DNA of 64,000 bases from Gammaproteobacteria bacterium (GTDB lineage Bacteria; Pseudomonadota; Gammaproteobacteria; Pseudomonadales; Cellvibrionaceae): NCBI GenBank assembly GCA_021151835.1, contig JAGKWO010000012.1:1-64000 (forward strand). The letters run 5' to 3'. The translations under genes were made by a program, and so were the position numbers. The notes beneath the pieces were generated by a model. It had not been told where the DNA came from and did no database searches. It saw only the letters and a list, made by a program, of their open reading frames with translations. Of this stretch, positions 41,775 through 50,502 are shown one piece after another; within the stretch, counting starts at the first letter, position 1; every line of letters begins with the position of its first letter.

Positions 41775-43634
41775 ATGTCGGTTATCCCCGGTTCAGATGC
41801 ACAAGCGAATATTGAACATCAACAACAGGAAAAATCACGGACTTCAATTGACCTCTCACCGGGTGTTAGTCGTCGTTCTTTATTAAGCCGGGCAGGGGTG
41901 TTGACTACTGCTGGTGTCGCGGCACCATTATTGGCAGGTGTTGCCCATGCCCATGAAAAAGATGAGCACCATGAGCGTTCAAGTGATGGAAATGATTACT
42001 CGGATTTCTATCGCGATGATCAATACGGTACCTTGCATGCAAAAACACTGCGTAAAAAATCCTATAAAGCGCGGATAAAAGCCGCAGAACTTGAATACGA
42101 TGTGGATATTCCGCCCCATCCCAATAATGGTGATGAGGCGCGTTACGCCAATAAAATTGGTACATCGACGAAAGGATTAAAGCACGATGCAAATGGCCAC
42201 GTTGATCCTGACTCCTACGCATCGTTTTTAAAAGCGTTGCAAACCCGCAAGCATGAAGACTTTGAAAAAATTATTTTAGGGGGAACAGCGAAACTTGCTG
42301 ATCCGCAAGGCCCACTCACAACAGCGCTTGAAGGTGTGAGCAATGCACAATTGGCTATTCCGGTTGCCGCGCGGCTGGACAGTGCTGCACTCGCGGCGGA
42401 GCATATAGAAATTTATTGGCAGGCCCTGCTGCGCGATGTTCCCTTTGAAGATTACAAAACCGGGACCGGTAATGAACTGGTACAGGCAGCTGTTGCTGAA
42501 TTAAATCGGTTGCCGGAATATCGCGGCCCGAAAGTAAATGGCAAGGTGACTCCGGAAACCCTGTTTCGCAGTACCGCCTTATATGTTGATTACAAGGCTG
42601 ATCGCAGTGGTAAGAAAGGCAAATATATTGTTCCGCCCGATACATTGAAGGGGCCTTATATATCACAATTTTTGTTGCGCCCTGTTCCTGCCTGGGGCAC
42701 TTTTCCCGCCCAGGCGCAATTGCGCCCCATTCAAACCGCTGGTGAAAGTTTTGGAACTACGTTTGATGAATGGTTGAAAATTCGCAATGGCATCAGCACT
42801 GGCAGAAGTATCAGTACTGAAACCGGGCGCCGCCACATTATTAATGGGCGCGATCTGGCCTGGCTTGCACGCAGTTCCGGTCCAACCTATTTGCACGCAT
42901 TGCAAATTTTATTGGCAGCACCTGTTGCCGGTAATCCGTTAGCAGGGGGCATAGGTGCGCCGTTGAATCCTGCCAATCCTTACGTGAATTCCAAAACCCA
43001 ATCGTCCGGTTCTTCATTTTCATCGGGATTTATTCAGGGATTGCTAGCGTTGGCGGGGCCCTTGGCGATCAAAACTTCTTACTACCAAAACTGGTTTGTC
43101 GATAGACGTTTACGCCCGGAGGACTACGGTGGCCTCGTGCATAAAGTGTTGGCCAAAGGTGCGGGTTATCCGCTTCACCGCGATGTACTTGAATCGGATG
43201 CAGTAGCCCGCACCTTTGCTGCCAATGGCAGTTATTTATTGCCATTGGCAAATAATACCGGAGCACCGACGCATCCGGGTTATCCAAGTGGTGCCACTAT
43301 TTCAGCGGCGACCCCCGTAACATTACTCAAAGCATTTTTTGATGAAAGTTATGTGATTCCAAACCCGGTACAAGTTGATCCGGCAGATCCCACAAAGTTA
43401 ATTCCCTGGGAGGGAGAACCGCTAACGGTGGGAGGGGAGTTAAACAAGCTGGTAAATAACGTTGGTTTTGGCCGTAACTTTAATGGCTTCCATACGCGCG
43501 CAGATATATCTGCGTCCCATGCATTGGGCGAATCTCTCGCCATCAGCTTGTTGCGTGACCAGCGTTTTACCTACAACGAAACTTTTGAAGGTTATACCTT
43601 TACCCGGTTTGATGGAACCAAAGTTACTGTTTAA
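41775..43634 (+). CDS. Tat-exported vanadium-dependent haloperoxidase-like protein
   Basis: 619 residues with a twin-arginine signal (SRRSLLSRAGVLTTAG, about 33-60). The C-terminal half has the PAP2/vanadium haloperoxidase helical core: QNWFVDRRLRPEDYGG, THPGYPSGATISAATPV and FGRNFNGFHTRADISASHALGE. Compared with the vanadate ligands known from the Ascophyllum bromoperoxidase (K341, R349, S416-G417-H418, R480, H486), this protein has N439, R447, S505-G506-A507, R567 and H573 at the same spacings. So the lysine and the acid-base histidine are missing while the metal-binding histidine remains. It may be an altered peroxidase, a phosphatase-like enzyme or a binding protein. Single gene under a sigma-54 promoter. 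Confidence 0.85.
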   Translation: MSVIPGSDAQANIEHQQQEKSRTSIDLSPGVSRRSLLSRAGVLTTAGVAAPLLAGVAHAHEKDEHHERSSDGNDYSDFYRDDQYGTLHAKTLRKKSYKARIKAAELEYDVDIPPHPNNGDEARYANKIGTSTKGLKHDANGHVDPDSYASFLKALQTRKHEDFEKIILGGTAKLADPQGPLTTALEGVSNAQLAIPVAARLDSAALAAEHIEIYWQALLRDVPFEDYKTGTGNELVQAAVAELNRLPEYRGPKVNGKVTPETLFRSTALYVDYKADRSGKKGKYIVPPDTLKGPYISQFLLRPVPAWGTFPAQAQLRPIQTAGESFGTTFDEWLKIRNGISTGRSISTETGRRHIINGRDLAWLARSSGPTYLHALQILLAAPVAGNPLAGGIGAPLNPANPYVNSKTQSSGSSFSSGFIQGLLALAGPLAIKTSYYQNWFVDRRLRPEDYGGLVHKVLAKGAGYPLHRDVLESDAVARTFAANGSYLLPLANNTGAPTHPGYPSGATISAATPVTLLKAFFDESYVIPNPVQVDPADPTKLIPWEGEPLTVGGELNKLVNNVGFGRNFNGFHTRADISASHALGESLAISLLRDQRFTYNETFEGYTFTRFDGTKVTV

Positions 43635-43682
43635 AGGGAATTTGAGTGCAGGATTTTTAAGAAGGAGTTTGTTGCGTTTGAT

Positions 43683-43721
43683 AAAAATGCCTCGCAGTTA
43701 TTTTCTGCGAGGCATTTTTTT
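43683..43721 (+). terminator. Intrinsic terminator after haloperoxidase-like gene
   Basis: ATGCCTCGCAG pairs with CTGCGAGGCAT across a short T-rich loop, followed by a run of T. It is a strong terminator. Confidence 0.93.
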
Positions 43722-43897
43722 ATGCTTGTTAGCTGCAGGTTAGGTAGCGCTATTTTCCACACTTGATTGTTGCCTTCTCTACTACCGGGTGATTGTTTTT
43801 AAACAGTTTGGTTTGGCTTCCCGTCATTTTTTATCCTGTTTGATCAAATTGATTGTTGTTTGGTATGTCTTTTGATCAACCGGATTACTTATCGGCG

Positions 43898-43914
43898 TTG
43901 GTATGAGCATTGCA
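43898..43914 (+). promoter_or_regulatory. Sigma-54 promoter of rhodanese 2 / DUF5916 operon
   Basis: TTGGTATGAGCATTGCA matches TGG-N8-TTGC with consensus TTGCA. Predicted transcription start near 43925, 47 bases before the ATG. Confidence 0.8.
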
Positions 43915-43971
43915 ATCTCGCTGGCGTAGTGCCTTTATCCATTTTTTTTCCTCCCCTTAAGGACCGTTTCC

Positions 43972-44412
43972 ATGAAAAAGTTAACACTTGTATTTGGTGT
44001 GTTTTTAGCATTTTTTGCTTCCTTGTCATTTGCACAAAACAATAGCAGCAAACCTGCTGTTAAATACAAAACCCCGGAATTAACTGTAGCGCAAGTTGAC
44101 CAATGGTTGGCCAAGCCTGATCAGGTATTGGTCATTGATATTCGTCGCCCTGATGAGCTGATTACTTTCGGTAGTTTCCCGGTATTTTTAAGTGTGCAGT
44201 TTGCTGACCTGGAAAAGAATATTGCATTCATCCCTAAAGATCGCAGCATTATTACTGTATCCAACCATGCTAACCGTGCATTTGCTGCTGGTGATTTGTT
44301 GAGCAGCAAAGGTTACAAAGTGATTGGCGCTGCCGGTTCAGAAAACTATGAACAACAAGGTGGCAAAGCAGTAACCAAAATTCAAAAGCCGGCTCCTAAA
44401 CCAGCGCAATAA
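43972..44412 (+). CDS. Exported rhodanese-fold protein lacking the catalytic cysteine (2)
   Basis: 146 residues with a Sec signal (about 1-22, LSFAQNN). It is closely similar to the protein at 15020: VLVIDIRRPDELITFG, the segment VFLSVQFADLEKNIAFIPKD and YKVIGAAGSENYEQQGG. The active-site loop reads N-H-A-N-R with asparagine 98 in place of the cysteine; the glycine is also lost. The same substitution in two paralogs indicates selection for a non-catalytic role. The basic C-terminus (KIQKPAPKPAQ) is distinct. It heads an operon with a DUF5916 gene 23 bases downstream. Confidence 0.85.
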   Translation: MKKLTLVFGVFLAFFASLSFAQNNSSKPAVKYKTPELTVAQVDQWLAKPDQVLVIDIRRPDELITFGSFPVFLSVQFADLEKNIAFIPKDRSIITVSNHANRAFAAGDLLSSKGYKVIGAAGSENYEQQGGKAVTKIQKPAPKPAQ

Positions 44413-44435
44413 ATTGGTAAGTAAGGGATTGTTGC

Positions 44436-46784
44436 ATGAGTGTGGGTGGCGGTGGGTTGGTTTTGAATAAACCGTTTTTTAGCGGGCTGTTTAAAGGAAG
44501 TTTACTAGCAGGTGTTTGTAATTTGTTGGCAGCAACAACATTGTTTGTTGCTGTGTCAAACAACCTCGCTGCGGCAGAGCTTGCTATTCCACGTATTCAG
44601 CATGCCGTGAACATAGATGCCGAGTTGACGGAGCCTGAATGGCAAGCCGCAAAAAAAGTAGATTTGTTATTCGATACCTGGCCTGCTGAAAATAATCCCG
44701 CACCTGTCGTAACCACTGCTTATGTCATGGAGAACGGTGATTACTTTTATATCGCCTTCCGCGCAACAGATGCCGATCCCCATGCAATCCGCGCTTACTA
44801 TCGCGATCGCGATAAAATTTGGGATGATGATACCGTAGGTATCAAGATTGATACCTACGGTGATCACAAGCTTGCCTATCAATTTTATGTAAATCCGTTT
44901 GGCGTACAAGCCGATGGCATTGCCGATGAAACCAGCAAGCAGGAAGATGATACTGACCTCGCCTGGGATGGTATCTGGCACAGTGCAGGTAAATTAACGG
45001 AAGAGGGCTATCAGGTAGAGATCGCCATTCCCCTGCAAATTCTGAATTTCAATGATCGTTTAACGCAGCAACAATGGAAAATTGAATTACTGCGTTTTTA
45101 TCCGCGCGATGTTCGCCATCGCCTGTCCAATAATAAACTGGAACGCACCAATCCCTGCTGGATTTGCCAACTGCAACCTTCATACGGATTCTCCGGCGTG
45201 AAGGAAGGAAAACATTTTACGCTGGTGCCGAGCCTGGTTGCGGGCACCGATGAGCAGCGTAAATTACGCCCGCACGACAACGGCCCCTGGCAGCGCGAAC
45301 GTGATGTTGAACCGGGGTTGGATGTAAAGTGGGGAATCACACCCGATATCAATTTGAATGCGACCTTGAATCCGGATTTCTCGCAAGTGGAAGCCGATGA
45401 AGCGCAAGTGTCAGTGAATGATCCATTCACCTTGTTACTGCCCGAAAAGCGCAGCTTCTTTCTCGATAACGCCGATTATTTTTCGTCGCCACTGGATTTG
45501 GTTTATACACGTAATGTGAGTTCCCCCGATGCCGGCGCCAAATTAACTGGCCGTCACAATCGCCATGCGTTTGCTTTTTTCGCGACCGATGATAACAGCA
45601 CCCAATTTATTGTTCCCGGTAATATCAGTTCGACGGTGGCGCAACTGGATCGCGACAGCAATAACGCTGTGTGGCGTTATCGATATGATCCTACTGCGAC
45701 GTTATCGATTGGTGCCCTGGGCACTGCGCGTGAGGCGGAGGATTATCACAATCGGGTGCAGGGTATTGATGTGAAATACCAACCCAATGACCAGGATGAA
45801 TGGGTGGCGCAATGGTTGTACAGTAACAGCCAATATCCACACGCATTAGCGGGCCAGTTGCGCGATGAATCCGCATTGCGGGTAAATGCCGAACCGTTTA
45901 GTAGCCATGCCGGTTATTTTTCCTATTTACGCGAAACGCGCCACTGGATGTGGAATAGTCGCTACCAGAGTATGGGCGAGGATTTTCGCGCGGATCTGGG
46001 TTTCATTCCGCAAACCGATTATTACAAACAAACCCATGCAACGAGTTACCAATGGTTTTCTGATTCACATTGGTGGAATCGCATCGAACTCTGGAGCGAT
46101 TGGGATACTACCCATAACGAGCGCCATGAGTTTCTGGAAAAAGAATGGGAAGTGGAACTGGAGATGTGGGGACCGCAACAATCTTATCTGAAGTTACGGC
46201 CAATATATCGCGAACGTGTTGGCGCTCGCCATGATAAAACCACACTTGCAATTACCGGCAATACGGATCAATTTACAGAATTATTATTGGAAAGCGAAAT
46301 CGAAGCCCAACCCTGGTCCGGCGTTTATGTGGGGCTGGAAACAGAACATGGTAGAAAGCTCGATTTTCGCAATAACCGCATGGGGCACGGGCTTGAACTT
46401 GAACCGGAAGTGCGCTGGAATTTGAATGAACATTTCCTGCTGAACCTGCGCCACACTTATCGCACCCTTGATGCCGACGGCGCTGAAGTGTTTACTGCGA
46501 ATATGACCGACCTGCGGTTGAGCTATCAATTTTCGGTCCGTAGTTTTGTGCGGCTTGCGCTGATTTATTCGGATATCGAACATAATCCGGATAATAATTT
46601 CACGCCGGTTAAGCCCAAAAAACGCGAATTGGGTTCGCAATTGTTGTATTCCTACAAGATAAATCCGCAAACATTGATTTACGCCGGTTACAGCGATGCA
46701 GCGCTCAGCGATGACCAGATTGATGAACTGGATCTCTACCAGCGCTCGGTATTTTTGAAATTGAGCTATGCGTGGATGCTTTAG
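44436..46784 (+). CDS. DUF5916 protein with CBM9-like N-terminal domain (1)
   Basis: 782 residues. After a signal segment (about 18-50) the CBM9-like domain runs from IPRIQHAVNIDAELTEPEWQ to about 240 and includes YFYIAFRATDADPHAIRAYY and the carbohydrate-domain pattern QFYVNPFGVQADGI. The remaining part is DUF5916, predicted to be an outer-membrane beta-barrel (LLPEKRSFFLDNADYF is a DUF5916 hallmark) and ends in an aromatic-rich strand SVFLKLSYAWML. It probably sits in the outer membrane and may bind or admit a polymer or other ligand. It is second in the rhodanese 2 operon. Confidence 0.85.
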   Translation: MSVGGGGLVLNKPFFSGLFKGSLLAGVCNLLAATTLFVAVSNNLAAAELAIPRIQHAVNIDAELTEPEWQAAKKVDLLFDTWPAENNPAPVVTTAYVMENGDYFYIAFRATDADPHAIRAYYRDRDKIWDDDTVGIKIDTYGDHKLAYQFYVNPFGVQADGIADETSKQEDDTDLAWDGIWHSAGKLTEEGYQVEIAIPLQILNFNDRLTQQQWKIELLRFYPRDVRHRLSNNKLERTNPCWICQLQPSYGFSGVKEGKHFTLVPSLVAGTDEQRKLRPHDNGPWQRERDVEPGLDVKWGITPDINLNATLNPDFSQVEADEAQVSVNDPFTLLLPEKRSFFLDNADYFSSPLDLVYTRNVSSPDAGAKLTGRHNRHAFAFFATDDNSTQFIVPGNISSTVAQLDRDSNNAVWRYRYDPTATLSIGALGTAREAEDYHNRVQGIDVKYQPNDQDEWVAQWLYSNSQYPHALAGQLRDESALRVNAEPFSSHAGYFSYLRETRHWMWNSRYQSMGEDFRADLGFIPQTDYYKQTHATSYQWFSDSHWWNRIELWSDWDTTHNERHEFLEKEWEVELEMWGPQQSYLKLRPIYRERVGARHDKTTLAITGNTDQFTELLLESEIEAQPWSGVYVGLETEHGRKLDFRNNRMGHGLELEPEVRWNLNEHFLLNLRHTYRTLDADGAEVFTANMTDLRLSYQFSVRSFVRLALIYSDIEHNPDNNFTPVKPKKRELGSQLLYSYKINPQTLIYAGYSDAALSDDQIDELDLYQRSVFLKLSYAWML

Positions 46785-46825
46785 CAAGTAATAGTATTAT
46801 CGATTTGTTCTATCGATAAATCGTT

Positions 46826-48067
46826 TCAGCGGTTAATAGACAGTGGGTTGTCACTGTGTTCAATTTCCTGATAATCCGCTAGCAATGTTTTATGTTCCGA
46901 CTGCCAATCAAGAAGGGTTTTTTCTTCACCGGAAAAACCGCGCGCTATAAATGCCAGTGACAAAGATTGCGTTGCCGCTTTAATTACCTGACTCTGCGTT
47001 GCCAATTCCGGGCGATGGCGACGACCGGTAAAAATGTTATGGCTGCCACCGTAAAATACCGCGAGCAATTTGTAATCGCTGCCGGTTGCTTTGAATAACG
47101 CCAGCCGATCTTCCGGTGCGGAATAAAATCCCGGTACGGTGATTTCATCTTTAGTGGTGGTGATATGGAGTGTAGGGATTTTTACATTATCCAGGATATC
47201 GTCCAGTGTTTGATTGCTATAAAAAGGCGGGGCGGAAATCAGGATCGCAGCACTAAAACGCGGGTCCTGTAATTTAATCCGTTGCTTGTTGCGTTCTACT
47301 TCTGCACCCGCAATCAACATCGCTGTATTGGCGCCGTAGGAATGGCCGGCAATGATTAAATGCTGCTGATCAATTAACCTTGCGGCGGGAGATTGGAGTA
47401 ATTTACCGAGTGCGAATTTAACATCGGCTACTCGCGCCAACGCTTCCTCATCACCCGCGGCTTTGCGCAGGCGCAAGGGCAGGGTAATTCGACTGCCTTG
47501 CCATACCTGGCGATCACTGCCGACATGCTGCAAATGCAAACTGGCAACGCCTTTGCTGGCCCAATATTGCCCGAGATAAGAGTAGCGGTCGCGCGCACCG
47601 CCTAAACCGTGGGAAAAAATAACCAGTGGAATTTTTTTAGTCGGTGCTGCTGGTAATGTTTGTTCTTTTTTTTGTGGTTTTTCACTGGATAGTTCTTGGT
47701 TTGCTAGCTGTTCATTCGCTAGCTCTTTATCAGGTAGCTCTTTATCAGGTAGCTCTTTATCAGGTAGCTCTTTATCAGGTAGCTCTTTATTAGGTAAGAA
47801 TAGCAACGCCGGCACCTGGCGTTGGCGGGATTCGTCGTACCAGTCCAGCCATTCGGTTTTGATTTGCTGGTAGGAAAAATTTTCCAGCACAATCGATTCC
47901 CTGACGGAATCCAGTTGAAGCTGGGCTTGCCACTCGCTCGCGGTTAAATCTTTATTAATTAATTGGCTGGATTGGCAGCCACTGATAATCAGCAACGAAA
48001 TTAAAATAAGAAAAATCCACAGAACGATTGTGCGATAGGAAAACGGCGCAAGCTTTGCAATCCCCAT
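46826..48067 (-). CDS. Alpha/beta-hydrolase lipoprotein with ELPDK tandem repeats
   Basis: 413 residues. A lipoprotein signal (LLIISGC, near residue 30) is followed by a linker with five tandem ELPDK-type pentapeptides (about residues 92-118), then diverging variants, and an alpha/beta-hydrolase domain resembling PAF-acetylhydrolase/dienelactone hydrolase types: VIFSHGLGGARDRYSYLG, the nucleophile elbow GHSYGANTA, and a late histidine in GGSHNIFTGRR. It probably cleaves an ester at the periplasmic face of a membrane. It lies 25 bases after the DUF5916 gene in the same direction. Confidence 0.83.
   Translation of the reverse strand: MGIAKLAPFSYRTIVLWIFLILISLLIISGCQSSQLINKDLTASEWQAQLQLDSVRESIVLENFSYQQIKTEWLDWYDESRQRQVPALLFLPNKELPDKELPDKELPDKELPDKELANEQLANQELSSEKPQKKEQTLPAAPTKKIPLVIFSHGLGGARDRYSYLGQYWASKGVASLHLQHVGSDRQVWQGSRITLPLRLRKAAGDEEALARVADVKFALGKLLQSPAARLIDQQHLIIAGHSYGANTAMLIAGAEVERNKQRIKLQDPRFSAAILISAPPFYSNQTLDDILDNVKIPTLHITTTKDEITVPGFYSAPEDRLALFKATGSDYKLLAVFYGGSHNIFTGRRHRPELATQSQVIKAATQSLSLAFIARGFSGEEKTLLDWQSEHKTLLADYQEIEHSDNPLSINR
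47721..47795. repeat. Five tandem 15-bp repeats within the hydrolase gene
   Basis: AGCTCTTTATCAGGT is repeated at 47721, 47736, 47751 and 47766, with a one-base variant at 47781. Each unit encodes one ELPDK pentapeptide in frame on the minus strand. Being exact at DNA level, the tract can gain or lose units by slippage without frameshift. Confidence 0.9.
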
Positions 48068-48092
48068 TGATTTTTCCTCGTGCCTTACTCTG

Positions 48093-50336
48093 CTAGAGCC
48101 TGAAGGTATAACCTAATTTTAGCGATGCTTCCGCATCGTCTGATTCAAAGGAGTTGTCTTTATCCACATCCTGCGAACCGTGATTAAATACCAATAATAC
48201 CTCTTGTCCAGCTTCCGGAATCCAGTGTAAACGGCTATGGATGCCGAACAGTTCCGATACATTGTCATATTGGAACAAACTGGTCCAGGACAGGTTGGAA
48301 GTAATGCCGACTTCTACGGCCGCGCGCGCCAGACGGGTAATAAATTCGCCTTGTGGTGAGTCAATCGCATTCCAGTCGTAGGCGAGGCGCAGCGTTAAAT
48401 GACGCGATTGTTTCCAGCCAAATTCACTGCCCAGATTCAATCGCTCACCGTTATAAAAATCACCGGTGCGCACCACAAATTTTCCTGAGTATTTACGTTG
48501 CTTGCCGCTTTCCAGGTCAAACCCGTAATCATTGAATGAATAATTACCCGGCTGAATGCTGTAAATCCGCGCCGGTGTTTTGTAGAGCGTAAAAGGGCGA
48601 GTGACCGATTCATCGTTAAGTGTATAGATAACTTTCAGTATATCGCGGCCACGTGTTTCCAGTTCCAGCGGACGCAATGCCACAATTTGGGTTTGCAATT
48701 CACCGTCGCTGCGATTGGTAATGCGATTGGCATCAACGCCGCTAAAAACAGATTGCCAGAAATTGCCGGCAATCACCTGGGTATAACCTAATTCGCCCAC
48801 ATAATCGCGTACACCTTTACGGCTGACAAAACCTAACGCAGGATTAAAATTCTCGCCAATTTCGCGGTAACCTGCACCGCCGCGCCAGCCTGCTAAATTG
48901 GGCGAGCGCAAGCCAACACCCAGTGCGGTATCGTCGCCGTTAATTCCCGGTGTATTGGTTTGCTGAAACCAGAATTCGCTTTCCAGTACGCGATTACCGG
49001 GCAAGTTGGTGTTGAGATAAAGAAAATCTGCACCCACCAGCGAATTGTCATTACCGGTGGTGGGATCGCCGGACGTACCGATTAAACCAATGCTGGATTC
49101 CTCCAGTACATCGGCAGTCATGCGGCTCACAAACGCATCGCTTGCTGGAATAACCGTGCCATCCGGTTTTACAAAATCGTCCTGGCGAATGGCGAGCGTA
49201 CCGATAGTGACATTGCCAATCCGGCCACTTAATTTTCCGCCGTAATCAATATCCACCGGTGTACCCAGTGAACTCAACCCCAAACGCCGGGAAAAAAATG
49301 GCCGCGCATTTTCCTGGCCGGTGCGTGCGACAGAGCGAATATTTTCCGCATAACCGGCCTGGCCAATACGGCCAAATTCAAACAGGTCGGCATCGTTTAA
49401 AAAGAAATCGCGTTTCTCCGGAAAAAATAAATTGAAGCGCGTGAGGTTGACTTGCCGTTCATCGACTTCAGTTGCGGAGAAATCGGTATTAAATGTTAAT
49501 GAGCCGCTTAGAGAAGGGGTAATGCGATAATACACATCCAATGAAGGTTCGATATCGGATTCTTTATGTTCCGGTTCGTAATCTTTATGTTCGCGCAGCG
49601 AAAGGCCGGGCACTATATCCAAACCAATGCCTTGATCCAGATCGCGCAAGCCTTCGATAGATCCCACAATACTCGGATTCCAGCTGCGATTGCGCGAAAC
49701 CCACACCGCCTCTTCACCTTTGCGGCGAATCGCGCGCGATACATTAAAACCCCAGCTATTTATTTCCGGATCGAGCGGCAAGGTTTTAAAAGGAATGGCA
49801 AATTCCGCAATCCAGCCGTCATCGGTAATTGCACCCGCCGCATCCCATATCACCGTCCATTCCGGTTGCAAGCGATTATTTTGGTAAAGCATATCGTTGC
49901 GCACGCCGTTCGCGTTCACTTCAAAGCGATAGCCATTGCGGCCCGTATTAAATGGATCAATGATGACCGCGATGCGATCATCCTCACCCAGGCTTGAGCC
50001 CTGTTTCATAATTTTTGCGGTGACTTCCTGCGGGTTGTCCCACAGGCGTGCAGCAACGTAGAGAGCATCTTTATCGTAAGCCACGTAGACTTCGGTGCGC
50101 GCGGATACCGGGGCTCCATCTACCGGGCGGATTTGCCGCAAATCAGTGATCACCGCTGCTGTTTTCCAGATTTCTTCGTCGAGTTTGCCATCAATAACCG
50201 GTGGATTTTCGATACGGGTCAGATGAAGGTTTTTATCCTCCGCATCAGCAGCCTGAACCGACACACCACTAATTGCGCCCACCAAAAGTAACCTGGACGA
50301 AAAACCAAAAACGCGAGCAAAAGAAAACATTACCAT
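48093..50336 (-). CDS. DUF5916 protein with CBM9-like N-terminal domain (2)
   Basis: 747 residues. Signal peptide (about 1-30, SVQAADA), CBM9-like domain beginning IENPPVIDGKLDEEIW, with VAYDKDALYVAARLWD and YRFEVNANGVRNDML, then DUF5916 barrel with FFPEKRDFFLNDADLFEFGRIG, ending SLKLGYTFRL. The start is taken at the ATG 50336 because the sigma-54 promoter at 50371-50387 places transcription near 50360, downstream of the longer frame's TTG. It is distantly similar to the protein at 44436. It is presumably an outer-membrane binding or channel protein, first of a two-gene unit with the hydrolase lipoprotein. Confidence 0.83.
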   Translation of the reverse strand: MVMFSFARVFGFSSRLLLVGAISGVSVQAADAEDKNLHLTRIENPPVIDGKLDEEIWKTAAVITDLRQIRPVDGAPVSARTEVYVAYDKDALYVAARLWDNPQEVTAKIMKQGSSLGEDDRIAVIIDPFNTGRNGYRFEVNANGVRNDMLYQNNRLQPEWTVIWDAAGAITDDGWIAEFAIPFKTLPLDPEINSWGFNVSRAIRRKGEEAVWVSRNRSWNPSIVGSIEGLRDLDQGIGLDIVPGLSLREHKDYEPEHKESDIEPSLDVYYRITPSLSGSLTFNTDFSATEVDERQVNLTRFNLFFPEKRDFFLNDADLFEFGRIGQAGYAENIRSVARTGQENARPFFSRRLGLSSLGTPVDIDYGGKLSGRIGNVTIGTLAIRQDDFVKPDGTVIPASDAFVSRMTADVLEESSIGLIGTSGDPTTGNDNSLVGADFLYLNTNLPGNRVLESEFWFQQTNTPGINGDDTALGVGLRSPNLAGWRGGAGYREIGENFNPALGFVSRKGVRDYVGELGYTQVIAGNFWQSVFSGVDANRITNRSDGELQTQIVALRPLELETRGRDILKVIYTLNDESVTRPFTLYKTPARIYSIQPGNYSFNDYGFDLESGKQRKYSGKFVVRTGDFYNGERLNLGSEFGWKQSRHLTLRLAYDWNAIDSPQGEFITRLARAAVEVGITSNLSWTSLFQYDNVSELFGIHSRLHWIPEAGQEVLLVFNHGSQDVDKDNSFESDDAEASLKLGYTFRL

Positions 50337-50370
50337 GAACCCGGGAATCAATAGACGAAAGGCAGGGCAA

Positions 50371-50387
50371 GGCAACAATTATGCCGC
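50371..50387 (-). promoter_or_regulatory. Sigma-54-like promoter of DUF5916 (2) gene
   Basis: On the minus strand CGGCATAATTGTTGCC: CGG instead of TGG, but TTGC and the ten-base GG-GC spacing are kept. The start of transcription near 50360 is 24 bases before the chosen ATG. Confidence 0.55.
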
Positions 50388-50446
50388 CATTCAATGGCAT
50401 TAAATGTTGGCTATGAAATTGTATTTGGATATTTATTGTTCTTGTT

Positions 50447-50483
50447 GCTGATATTTGATCATTTTGCCTGATCAAATATCAGC
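50447..50483. promoter_or_regulatory. Perfect 15-bp inverted repeat upstream of DUF5916 (2)
   Basis: GCTGATATTTGATCA (50447-50461) and TGATCAAATATCAGC (50469-50483) are exact inverse complements separated by seven bases. It lies between the TBDR 3 stop codon and the sigma-54-like element, about 60-100 bases upstream of the latter, as expected for an activator site. It could also act as a TBDR 3 terminator, but no T run follows on that strand. Confidence 0.6.
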
Positions 50484-50502
50484 ATTTGGTTTTGTGTATG
50501 CG

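Larger units (their letters stand above)
43635..43971. other. Intergenic region with terminator and sigma-54 promoter
   Basis: 337 bases. The terminator is at 43683-43721. Two TTTGATCAA-type palindromes at 43839-43848 and 43871-43880 lie 32 bases apart (about three helix turns) directly upstream of the sigma-54 element at 43898-43914; they are candidate activator sites. Confidence 0.55.

Noticed and set aside
47721..47795. CRISPR array
   Set aside because: The 15-base repeats are directly adjacent without spacers and encode an in-frame peptide repeat; no cas genes are present.
50337..50378. TTG at 50378 as the start of the DUF5916 (2) gene
   Set aside because: It falls inside the sigma-54-like promoter, upstream of the expected transcription start, and has no ribosome site.
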